DNA from: Xylanibacter ruminicola
GTDB taxonomy: Bacteria; Bacteroidota; Bacteroidia; Bacteroidales; Bacteroidaceae
Length of the DNA stretch: 64,000 nucleotides
Direction of reading: 5' to 3'
Assembly (NCBI GenBank): GCA_015060625.1
Contig: SUYC01000010.1
Span: forward strand, 79,838-143,837
Positions 1 to 7,467 of this stretch are shown one piece after another. Numbering within the stretch: the stretch's first letter is position 1; every line of letters starts with the position of its first letter. Both the position numbers and the translations under genes were made by a program. The notes beneath the pieces were generated by a model. The model was not told the origin of the DNA. It searched no databases and saw only the letters and a program-made list of their open reading frames with translations.

Positions 1-1137
1 GTGCTGACGGGCACGCTCGGCCACACCTACAGCACTGATGATACCACCTAAGATATTGTCCTGCTTGCAGCTGATGCTGAGTGAGAAGGCATCCTTGGTG
101 CGACTGAGGAAAAACTCGGAGGCACGACCAGTGGCACTCTGGAAGGGGGGCACTGGCAGCTGGCGCAACTCTACCAGACGATCGTTGAGCATGGTGCTGA
201 TAAGACCGTCGATATAGTCATCGCGCAGGTATTGCTCGTTGTTCTTCTCGCTATCGGGAGTGGCTTCACGCTTCTGGTAGATATGGCAGAGAGCGATAGG
301 CTGCTCCTGATCCTTCTCGATATCCACAATCATCTTCTCGTTGTCGCCTACTGGATAGTAGATGCGCTCGGCAGCCTTCTTGGGCATGGGGATGGACGAG
401 AAGGTTTTCTTGATCTTCTTCTCCATCTTATTGACATCGATATCGCCTACGACGATGATAGCCTGCAGGTCGGGACGGTACCATTTCTGATAGTAGTCGC
501 GCAGGTCCTGATAGGGGAAGTTATCCACGATGTCCATCGATCCGATAGGCATGCAGTCTTCGTACTTCGTACCTTTGTAGATTTTGGGCATGGCCTGCTC
601 CATCAGTCGCTGTACGGCCATACCAGCACGGCGTGTGCGCCATTCCTCGTGGATCACACCACGCTCTTTGTCAATCTCGGCATCTTCAAGCAGCAGGTAA
701 TGGCTCCAGTCGTGCAGTACCAGCAAACAAGAGTCGATGATGCCCTCACGTTTCAAAGGTGCTGAGCCAATATGATACACCGTCTGGTCGATAGAAGTGT
801 AGGCATTCAGGTTGGCACCGAATTTCACACCGATGGTCTCGCACCAGGGAACGATACCTAACTTCTTGCCTTTACCAGGGAAGTTCTTGGTGCCGTTAAA
901 GGCCATGTGCTCAAGGAAGTGGGCCAGTCCGCGCTGGCGGGGCTCCTCGAGGATAGAACCCACACGCTGGGCAATATAGAAATCAGCCAGACCAGCCTCT
1001 TTGGCGTTATGGCGGATATAGTAGGTCATGCCATTCTTCAGTTTACCCTTACGGATGGTAGGGTCCTGTGGCAGGCTCTGGCCCACTGCCGATACCGACA
1101 GCAGCGCCAGAGCGAAAAGAGAATATAGTTTCTTCAT
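1..1137 (-). CDS. M16 family zinc metallopeptidase, N-terminal 379 residues (cut by window edge)
   Basis: Reading frame open from the ATG at 1137 to the window edge. The product begins MKKLYSLFALALLSVSAVGQ, a Sec signal peptide, so it is exported. Around residue 70-75 it carries HFLEH, the inverted zinc motif HxxEH of the M16 (insulinase/pitrilysin) family, followed by AFNGT, and later the WYRPD block typical of M16 N-terminal domains. M16 proteases degrade peptides in a closed chamber; many Bacteroidota M16 proteins are periplasmic and close to 940 residues, so most of the C-terminus is outside the window. It is the last visible gene of the operon led by the TonB receptor at 7032, 26 bp after the DUF4876 gene. 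A role in processing whatever that receptor imports is inference. Confidence 0.9.
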   Translation of the reverse strand, partial: MKKLYSLFALALLSVSAVGQSLPQDPTIRKGKLKNGMTYYIRHNAKEAGLADFYIAQRVGSILEEPRQRGLAHFLEHMAFNGTKNFPGKGKKLGIVPWCETIGVKFGANLNAYTSIDQTVYHIGSAPLKREGIIDSCLLVLHDWSHYLLLEDAEIDKERGVIHEEWRTRRAGMAVQRLMEQAMPKIYKGTKYEDCMPIGSMDIVDNFPYQDLRDYYQKWYRPDLQAIIVVGDIDVNKMEKKIKKTFSSIPMPKKAAERIYYPVGDNEKMIVDIEKDQEQPIALCHIYQKREATPDSEKNNEQYLRDDYIDGLISTMLNDRLVELRQLPVPPFQSATGRASEFFLSRTKDAFSLSISCKQDNILGGIISAVGVAERARQH

Positions 1138-1163
1138 TATTAATTTCTTAATATCTTAATTTT

Positions 1164-2402
1164 TCAATTCTTCACCAGCGAAGCTGCTGCCTCGGGTGTG
1201 AAGTCGTTAGTAGAATTGTTGGTATCGACATACTTGCCATTGGCATCCTGCTTGCGGATGACGGCCTTGTTGAAGCGGGTCTCATCTTTATCCACCTTAC
1301 CGCAGTAGGTCCAGCCGGCATCGATGCTGGCATCGAGTACGTTCCACTCGCGAACCGACTCAACACTGAGGTTCACACCATCCAGAATCCATGAGTTAGG
1401 CACTTTATAGATGCCTTTCTTGGTCATCTCCCTTGAGAAGTCGCCGAACACGAACAGATACTTGGCATCGTAAACATTGTTGGCCAGCCAGTCTTCCTTG
1501 GTTGTCTTCATCTTTGCAATGGCCATGGAGTTGAAACCACGGCTGTGGAACTGATAGATAGTGGCGGTATAGCAGTACCACTTATCGAGGTTGGGTGCCT
1601 TGCCATCAGGGTCGGTGAAGTTGGCGTTCGAGCTCTCATCGTAGAACTCAAAGTCGGCATTGCTCAGGTCGATGCTGTTAGGCTGCTCAGCGGTGTGGTT
1701 GATAGCATTGACAGCCAGTGTGAGCGATGCACCTGGCTCTACAGGTACGCTCTTACCTGTGCCAGGAATCATGTAACAAGCCTGAACAGAGAAGTCGGTG
1801 CTCATGATGTCGGGGGTATATTCCTGCTTCTGAGTTGTGAGGAATGCCGACTCGAGTACGGCAATGCTATCGGCATAGAGTGTGACATCGCTATTGTTGG
1901 TAATGCGGATGTACTGATCGCCGCTGTAGCTCTTACCTTCGGCAGTGCTGGTACCGGTGAAGAATATCTCGCTAATCACGAAACCACCCTGAGCGGTGAA
2001 GGTTGATACTACCATCTGTACGGCAGCGCTGGTCTCGCTAATCTTGACGTTCTCGGAGGTGATCTCAAAATCCTTCTGTCCGGCTACGTTGTTGAGGGTA
2101 AAGTCGAGATGACCACTGATGGTGATGTTGTAAGTGCCCTCTTCAAGATCGTTGATAAGCACCTGGTACTTGTTGCCGTTCTTCTGGAACAGGTTGTCAC
2201 TTGAAACAACGTGTGCCGACTGTGTGGCTACATTGGTCATCACAACCTTGGCACCAGATAAATCTACATTCTCAAGATTGGCAGGAATCTCTAATGACAC
2301 TGCGGTTTGAGGAACAATGGGTGTCTTGTCGTCAGAGCACGATGTGAGTGTCATGCCCACGGTAAGCATCGCGATGATGCTGGCAAACAGATTCTTTTTC
2401 AT
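1164..2402 (-). CDS. DUF4876 domain lipoprotein
   Basis: 412 residues with a lipoprotein signal (TLTSC about residue 20). An N-terminal Ig-like beta domain (about 35-130) is followed by a longer region with FVISEIFFTGT and DQYIRITNNSD, which resembles a lamin-tail-like beta fold; the combination matches DUF4876 proteins of Bacteroidota, which I recognise from sequence memory only. Such genes commonly sit beside a TonB receptor and a DUF6850 barrel, exactly as here. Probably an outer-membrane surface lipoprotein. Substrate unknown. Confidence 0.75.
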   Translation of the reverse strand: MKKNLFASIIAMLTVGMTLTSCSDDKTPIVPQTAVSLEIPANLENVDLSGAKVVMTNVATQSAHVVSSDNLFQKNGNKYQVLINDLEEGTYNITISGHLDFTLNNVAGQKDFEITSENVKISETSAAVQMVVSTFTAQGGFVISEIFFTGTSTAEGKSYSGDQYIRITNNSDVTLYADSIAVLESAFLTTQKQEYTPDIMSTDFSVQACYMIPGTGKSVPVEPGASLTLAVNAINHTAEQPNSIDLSNADFEFYDESSNANFTDPDGKAPNLDKWYCYTATIYQFHSRGFNSMAIAKMKTTKEDWLANNVYDAKYLFVFGDFSREMTKKGIYKVPNSWILDGVNLSVESVREWNVLDASIDAGWTYCGKVDKDETRFNKAVIRKQDANGKYVDTNNSTNDFTPEAAASLVKN

Positions 2403-2436
2403 GTTTTCTTTGTTTTAAATTGTTATGTTTATTTTT

Positions 2437-3921
2437 TTAGAATGTGATACCTATGGCCCCTTGTAAGGTGGTTTGGTGTTCGCCTACCGAACAGAGTGTC
2501 AGGTCGGCTCCAAGTTTTGCAAAAGCTCCATATGGGCTGTTGCTCCAATGGTAGTCGGCACGCACGTTGGCGCCTAAGTGAGTGTAGTTGGCTTTGGCGT
2601 AACGATAGGTGTGGTTAACCATCTCGATAAAACTACTCTTCATATTGGCGTAGGGCATATAAATCTTGTGGGTTAGCTGACCCTCGTAGGCTGCACGGGC
2701 ATTCACAGTCAGCGAAAGCTGCCTACTGGTAGCCTTTATCCACTGGGCTTTCAGTTCGCCGTAGGCCCTGCTGTAGTTCAGTTGGCGCTCGGGGTAAACG
2801 TATTTTTCGTTGCAGCTTTGGTAGCCGCCACGAAGCATCATACTGAGACTTCCTTGGCTGTAGAATGCCCCTAAATAAGCATCCAATAGCTGATTCTTAT
2901 ACATGGTGAGTGTGCCGATGGTGGGGAAGTAGCGGGCATCGGAGGTTCCACCAATCTGCTCATCGCCACTACGTTTGGTATAGTCGGCATGCGCAAACAA
3001 GGCCCACTGGCTGTTACGCCATCCCAAGGTTAGTGCTGCCTGCTCATTGTACAAGGTTGTGAGAGGCATGGAGTTATACTCGGCCAACTTGCGCTGGTAG
3101 CGGTGCTCGCCTAACATCAGGTCGGCATACATGCCGTTGTGGTCGGCAGGGGCTGCACTGAGCAGTAAGGCTACGCCACCACCATCGTAGTACAAACTGC
3201 GCTTGTCGCCTGAGAAACGATTGTATTCGGTTCCCAGTCCTGTCATCTGATATTCGGGGATCACACCCTCTTCGCTATAGAAGGTCACGCTGTTGGTCTG
3301 GCGATAGATATTGCACTCGAAGGCAGCACCCAGCAGGTAGCTGTTCAGCTGTCGGCCTGCTCCAAGGCGAATGGTGAGGTCGGTTACGACACCACGCATA
3401 CGTGGGTCGTAGTCGCGATACTCCTGTTCGGCACGGAACAGCATCTCGGCACCTGCCAACCAACTGCCCACAGTGGTGGCATAACCACCAGAAAAGGCAT
3501 AGCGTTCGCGATGAGTGTCGCCACCTAAGCTATCGGCCAGCACGTAAGGCTGCAACAGCTCGTAGTCGGAGGTTGAGTTCCAGCGTACTTCCTTTTGTGT
3601 GCCTGTGGTGTACGAGGCAGAACCCCATACGGCTGTGCGGGGAGAAAGGCGCAGGTAGGTATCAACACCAGCGTAGGGAAGGGTATAACCGCTACCTAAC
3701 TGCTGTACGAAGGCTTCGGATTGGTGCTGCATGTCGATGCCTAATGCCAGCTGTGAGAACGATGAGTGGTAGGCGGCACCATGCAGGGCTGGGTTGCGTT
3801 CGGCATCGGCTGTTATCTCTCGTGTCAGAATGGTATGCTCTATCAAGGCAGAATCAGCCTCGGTTGCCATGGCTTGCAACGAGGTGCCCATCAAACATAT
3901 ATATAATAGGTATCGCTTCAT
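2437..3921 (-). CDS. DUF6850-type outer membrane beta-barrel protein
   Basis: About 494 residues starting MKRYLLYICLMGTSLQAMAT, a signal peptide. The body is alternating aromatic/polar beta strands and the protein ends in GAIGITF with a terminal Phe, the usual end of an outer-membrane barrel. The longest frame begins at a TTG at 3930, but the ATG at 3921 starts one base after the stop of the upstream lipoprotein and gives the signal peptide directly, so I chose it. Family name is by resemblance and by neighbourhood (DUF4876 next to a TonB receptor). Function unknown; likely a partner of the receptor in the outer membrane. Confidence 0.7.
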   Translation of the reverse strand: MKRYLLYICLMGTSLQAMATEADSALIEHTILTREITADAERNPALHGAAYHSSFSQLALGIDMQHQSEAFVQQLGSGYTLPYAGVDTYLRLSPRTAVWGSASYTTGTQKEVRWNSTSDYELLQPYVLADSLGGDTHRERYAFSGGYATTVGSWLAGAEMLFRAEQEYRDYDPRMRGVVTDLTIRLGAGRQLNSYLLGAAFECNIYRQTNSVTFYSEEGVIPEYQMTGLGTEYNRFSGDKRSLYYDGGGVALLLSAAPADHNGMYADLMLGEHRYQRKLAEYNSMPLTTLYNEQAALTLGWRNSQWALFAHADYTKRSGDEQIGGTSDARYFPTIGTLTMYKNQLLDAYLGAFYSQGSLSMMLRGGYQSCNEKYVYPERQLNYSRAYGELKAQWIKATSRQLSLTVNARAAYEGQLTHKIYMPYANMKSSFIEMVNHTYRYAKANYTHLGANVRADYHWSNSPYGAFAKLGADLTLCSVGEHQTTLQGAIGITF

Positions 3922-3922
3922 A

Positions 3923-4297
3923 TCAATCAAGGAATATCATATTGAGTGTAGTGGCGTTTGTATCCATGGCGGCCAGTTCTACATAGTCGGTCTGTGCACG
4001 GAACTGGCGTATATGCTCGGTGCCGTTGGCATCGGTATAGGTAGCCACGCCTTCTATCAGTATCTCGTAGGCACCGCGCAGCAGCTCTACTTGTAGGGTT
4101 GCATCGTTGAAGGCAGCCGTTGTGGTGGTCTGGCGGGTGTTTACATTGGTTATTTGAGCCTGAGCCTGTACACGACCGATGTTGGCAACTTCGTTGCTAA
4201 CCAGTGTGATGCTGGCTGTGGTAAAAATCGTATTCTCTTCCTGATGGCAGGCGCTGAACAGCACCAATGTCATCATGCAGCATATCAGTTGTTTCAT
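3923..4297 (-). CDS. small lipoprotein of the TonB receptor operon
   Basis: 124 residues, MKQLICCMMTLVLFSACHQEEN, with a clear lipobox (LFSAC). The rest is one predicted beta-sandwich of about 100 residues, resembling in pattern the N-terminal Ig-like part of the DUF4876 neighbour (VEL-RGAYEI-IEG). A longer frame reaches 4555 but its N-terminus lies inside the receptor gene and has no signal, so I use the ATG at 4297. That ATG overlaps the receptor stop (ATGA), indicating translational coupling. No known family recognised. Confidence 0.8.
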   Translation of the reverse strand: MKQLICCMMTLVLFSACHQEENTIFTTASITLVSNEVANIGRVQAQAQITNVNTRQTTTTAAFNDATLQVELLRGAYEILIEGVATYTDANGTEHIRQFRAQTDYVELAAMDTNATTLNMIFLD

Positions 4298-7032
4298 ATC
4301 TTTAAATTCATTTCTAATCCAAAATAGGGCGTTTCGTGGCGTCGTATGGTGGTGCCGCGACTGTCGTAATCGGGGGCATAGTTCAGCAAGCGGTTGCAGA
4401 ACATGGCTACATTCAGGCGATCGTCGAGTAGCTTTTTGGTTACCTTGAAGTTCAGGTTCATACTGAATGGTACGCGATTCTTTTCGAACAGCGATGCCGA
4501 GTAATCTCGTACCAGCCAGCGCAGATAGGTGTCGTTGGCATATTCGTCCTGCCACTCGTGAATGCTGCCATCAGGGGCAATGTACTGGGTGGGGTAGTTG
4601 CTCACCTCTTTGCGCTGTGAGGTGGTGAACCACAGGCACTGAGCCGATAAGGAGAAACCGAGCTTTAGCTTGGGCACGTCGGTGTCGAGTGTAAAGTTGG
4701 TGTTGAACTGCTCGCGTACAGAGCCATCGTCGTTGGCATACAGACCAACATACTGCAACTGGCGGTTGTCGATAACCACGCTGGGACGGTAGCTGTCCAC
4801 AATCGAGTTGTTGTAGGTGGTGCGCAGATAGGCGCCATTGATAGTGAGACGGGTGAGAATCACTGGGAAACGTACTGTTTCGAGTGTGTATTCTATACCT
4901 TCTTTCAGTGTCAAGCTGCCATTCGTGTAGTTGGCATAGCCTGCCAGTTCGTTCACCTCCTGATAGGTAAGACTGCCGAGGTCGGGCTGAGCAGTGAGCG
5001 CATCGTCATTGATGGCAGAGGCGTCGTATTGCTTGTAGGTGTAGGTGTCGTAATAGCTCTGTGAACGGAATCCCGATGTCATCTTTTCGCGGAAAAATGT
5101 GACTGCCAGTCGGTTTCCACCTAGTGTGATATCCGTAGAGACCTCCCACTTCAGGTTGCGGGCTGGTTCTAAGGCGGTGTTGCGAGGATCACGGATGTAG
5201 GTCATCAGATTGATGCGACGGTAATCGGGATTATCGTGATAGTAGTTCAGCTGGATGAAATCAATGTAGAGCTTGTCGGGGAACAGCTGCTCCATGGTTG
5301 GCATCTTGGTGTGCTGACCTATTCCACCTGCCAATCGGATAAAGGTGGGCTTGCCAAATACCGTGAGTTTGGGCAGGGTATAGCCGATGTTGGCACGTGG
5401 GTCCCAGTAGGTCTTGCCGTGCATGGTGTAGGCCTGTGGCAGGTTCAGCATCTGCGTGCCTCGGATGCCTGCCATCAGTTCGAACGTGCCAACGGGAGTG
5501 GGCCACTTGATGTTTTCTTCGGCATAGGCTGATACGCGGTGATTGGCTGGTATCTCCTTGAGAGCACGCTGGCGCGAAGAAATACTGGTGTAAACGGGTT
5601 TGTAGGGATCGAACACCTGTCCTTGTCCCAGGTTCTTGTCGATATTCCAGTCGGCACCTAACAGCAGGGTGTTCGACACCTTGTTGCTTGGCACCTGCAG
5701 GCGCATGTTCAGTTTGGCATAGGTGTTGAGCGGCTTGCCATCTACTTTGTGGTAGCCTACGTATTTGAAAGGCAGGATATAGGCATCGTTCTCGCCTTCT
5801 TCTTTTGAGGTGGGAGCCACCGTCATTCGCGAAAGCTGAATAAAGCGTGTGCGCTCCATCAGGTTATGCTCGTAGGCTGCTGATACGGTCAGACCTACCG
5901 ATTTGAGCCATAGCTGGCGCTTCATCTTCATCTGCAGCTGGCTCATCAGTGCCATGCGGTTATAGCTCGATTTGTAACTATCCTCCTGGTGGTAGTTCAG
6001 GTCGGGGTCTTGTTTGTCGTTATCAAACGAGCCTGTGTAGTCCAGATTGGTTGTTAATTGCAGGTTGTAAGATTCGTGCTCCCAGGCTTTGTTCAAGCGC
6101 GCCGAGAGGGTTACACGTTTGTAGTTCTCCAACCGGTTGCGTGGATCGGCCTTGGCATTCAGGTAGTCGGCACTCAGATTCAGGCTCAGATGCTTTTCCT
6201 GCCACTCCATGTCTTTGGCTACGTACATCAGTTTTGAACCCATATCGGCTTTCAGTCTGAAGTTCAGATCGTGACCACCCTTACGACGTTCTATCTTGAC
6301 TAAGCCGCTTGTCAGGTCGCCATATTCTACCGAGGGGATACCTCTTACCACTTCTACGCTCTCGATGTCGTCGGTAGATATGCTTCGCATGTCAACACCG
6401 GCATTGGTATTGTCGCGAGCGGTGGCGGCAGCATCCCAAGCCCCTGCCATATACTGCATGTTGGCATTGGTGGAGATGGGGGCACCATCGATGACAAAGC
6501 TGGTGCCTAACGAAGAAGTGGCATAATTGGCATTGCCGGTTGACAGTTCTCGGATATGGATGTTGTTGGGGGTGCTGAGGACGGGATCTTTGCTGCGACC
6601 GCCAGGTAGCAGCTCAAGCAAATCGGCAAAACTTGACGGTTGCAGGTGCTCCATGGCATGCTTTTCAATCTTCGAGGCACTGGTAAGTCCACGACTCTCC
6701 TGAGCTGTTACGACCACCTCACCCAGTTTGCTAACCTCAGCCTCCAGTTCGTAGTGCCCATTGGCAGTGGCTTTGACGATGAGCGGCTTATAACCGATAT
6801 AGGTAATTTTGATTTGTTGCGTTGTTTGTTGCGCATCCTCTTTTTTAGGTATGATGAATTTTCCATCAGCGTTAGTCACTGTCAGTGGCTTGCGCCGGAT
6901 GGCATCAGTAATTGTAGCTCCGATAATAGGTTCGTGTGTATCTTTATCAGTTACCAGACCTTTAAAAACACCTTGAGCATGAGTACTTTGCAGTATCACT
7001 ACTGCTATAATCAATAAAAAAAATCTTTGCAT
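4294..7032 (-). CDS. TonB-dependent outer membrane receptor
   Basis: 912 residues: signal peptide (1-19, ending THAQG), CarboxypepD_reg-like domain (about 22-105, GLVTDKDTHEPIIGATI), plug domain (about 125-250, with SSLGTSFVIDGAPI and VEVVRGIPSVEYGDLTSG), then a barrel ending LEMNLKI. It is a TonB-powered importer but not SusC-like: there is no SusD partner. The gene heads the run receptor, lipoprotein, DUF6850, DUF4876, M16 protease. It has a promoter just upstream (7057-7087), and an 11-bp inverted repeat spans the start codon and the -7 element. The promoter of the two small genes upstream can also read into it. Substrate not deducible; heme, metal or peptide are open possibilities. Confidence 0.88.
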   Translation of the reverse strand: MQRFFLLIIAVVILQSTHAQGVFKGLVTDKDTHEPIIGATITDAIRRKPLTVTNADGKFIIPKKEDAQQTTQQIKITYIGYKPLIVKATANGHYELEAEVSKLGEVVVTAQESRGLTSASKIEKHAMEHLQPSSFADLLELLPGGRSKDPVLSTPNNIHIRELSTGNANYATSSLGTSFVIDGAPISTNANMQYMAGAWDAAATARDNTNAGVDMRSISTDDIESVEVVRGIPSVEYGDLTSGLVKIERRKGGHDLNFRLKADMGSKLMYVAKDMEWQEKHLSLNLSADYLNAKADPRNRLENYKRVTLSARLNKAWEHESYNLQLTTNLDYTGSFDNDKQDPDLNYHQEDSYKSSYNRMALMSQLQMKMKRQLWLKSVGLTVSAAYEHNLMERTRFIQLSRMTVAPTSKEEGENDAYILPFKYVGYHKVDGKPLNTYAKLNMRLQVPSNKVSNTLLLGADWNIDKNLGQGQVFDPYKPVYTSISSRQRALKEIPANHRVSAYAEENIKWPTPVGTFELMAGIRGTQMLNLPQAYTMHGKTYWDPRANIGYTLPKLTVFGKPTFIRLAGGIGQHTKMPTMEQLFPDKLYIDFIQLNYYHDNPDYRRINLMTYIRDPRNTALEPARNLKWEVSTDITLGGNRLAVTFFREKMTSGFRSQSYYDTYTYKQYDASAINDDALTAQPDLGSLTYQEVNELAGYANYTNGSLTLKEGIEYTLETVRFPVILTRLTINGAYLRTTYNNSIVDSYRPSVVIDNRQLQYVGLYANDDGSVREQFNTNFTLDTDVPKLKLGFSLSAQCLWFTTSQRKEVSNYPTQYIAPDGSIHEWQDEYANDTYLRWLVRDYSASLFEKNRVPFSMNLNFKVTKKLLDDRLNVAMFCNRLLNYAPDYDSRGTTIRRHETPYFGLEMNLKI

Positions 7033-7061
7033 TCACATATACTTTTTATATGAATGCAAAG
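7025..7061 (-). repeat. 11-bp perfect inverted repeat over the TonB receptor start codon
   Basis: CTTTGCATTCA at 7025-7035 and its exact reverse complement TGAATGCAAAG at 7051-7061, separated by 15 bases. One arm contains the start codon (7030-7032), the other overlaps the -7 element (7057-7064). It could act as an operator or as a hairpin sequestering the translation start. Confidence 0.75.
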
Positions 7062-7087
7062 TTACTACTTAATTACAAGATGTGCAA
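7057..7087 (-). promoter_or_regulatory. promoter of the TonB receptor operon
   Basis: On the minus strand, TTG at 7087-7085, 20 bases, then TAACTTTG at 7064-7057, matching the Bacteroidota TTG / TAnnTTTG consensus. Start codon 25 bases further on. Confidence 0.65.
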
Positions 7088-7105
7088 TACTCAAAAAATA
7101 GTATT

Positions 7106-7201
7106 TTAATCATTGCGGGTCAAGTCGAGTACTAACATTCTTAGTACCACGACAAATACCACCACAGCGATGACGAGAAGTATGAGAAGACTATTTTCCA
7201 T
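7106..7201 (-). CDS. 31-residue single-pass membrane protein, second of a tandem pair
   Basis: MENSLLILLVIAVVVFVVVL then RMLVLDLTRND. One transmembrane segment (about 4-24) followed by a short charged tail. Its ATG lies inside the end of the preceding small gene (11-bp overlap in another frame), suggesting coupled translation. Aligned without gaps to the first small protein, 12 of the first 27 residues are identical, including R21 and L25-D26, so the two look like a duplication. It ends 74 bases before the TonB receptor start. No family recognised; too small for most gene callers. Confidence 0.7.
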   Translation of the reverse strand: MENSLLILLVIAVVVFVVVLRMLVLDLTRND

Positions 7202-7319
7202 ATGATTTGTTTGTGATATACTCTTTTCTTTCGTGGTGCATGTCAAGCGACCACAATCTTACAAGCATGCCAAATACTACAATGGCGAACACTGAGAGAA
7301 TCATTAAGTTTGTATCCAT
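7191..7319 (-). CDS. 42-residue single-pass membrane protein, first of a tandem pair
   Basis: MDTNLMILSVFAIVVFGMLV then a basic/polar tail with HHERKEYITNK. One transmembrane helix (about 5-25). It starts about 30 bases after a near-consensus promoter (7350-7380) that is preceded by a four-copy repeat array, so it is the first gene of a regulated transcript leading to the second small gene and probably the TonB receptor. Possible roles are a subunit or regulator of an inner-membrane complex such as the TonB/ExbBD machinery, but nothing in the sequence fixes this. Confidence 0.72.
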   Translation of the reverse strand: MDTNLMILSVFAIVVFGMLVRLWSLDMHHERKEYITNKSYGK

Positions 7320-7349
7320 ATCTTTTCCTAAATTTTTATTTTTCTGCTG

Positions 7350-7380
7350 CAAAGATATAACAAAAAGTCTATGCCCGCAA
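7350..7380 (-). promoter_or_regulatory. promoter of the small membrane protein pair
   Basis: Minus strand TTG at 7380-7378, 20 bases, TATCTTTG at 7357-7350 (exact TAnnTTTG). The nearest repeat of the regulatory array ends 7 bases upstream of the TTG. Confidence 0.8.
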
Positions 7381-7387
7381 GAGCACA

Positions 7388-7463
7388 GACAAATGGTCGG
7401 ATGATTTCAGACAAATAGTCGGATAAAACGACGGATTATCGGACGATTCGACAATCCGTCGGC
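7388..7463 (-). repeat. array of four 14-bp regulator sites (minus orientation)
   Basis: Sites of the form TCCGAC-N3-TTGTC read on the minus strand at 7401-7388, 7423-7410, 7443-7430 (degenerate) and 7463-7450. Start-to-start spacing from the promoter outward is 22, 20 and 20 bp, about two helical turns, as expected for AraC-type activators. The array lies immediately after the stop codon of the AraC regulator gene. Confidence 0.85.
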
Positions 7464-7467
7464 TATT

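Noticed and set aside
232..765. Plus-strand frames in the first kilobase
   Set aside because: They are antisense shadows of the M16 peptidase, which has signal peptide and HxxEH motif on the minus strand.
7207..7404. 65-codon plus-strand frame
   Set aside because: It overlaps the minus-strand small gene, its promoter and part of the repeat array, and has no promoter of its own.
7388..7463. CRISPR array
   Set aside because: Repeats are 14 bp at 20-22 bp spacing with degenerate members, tied to a promoter at a fixed distance; no cas gene is nearby.
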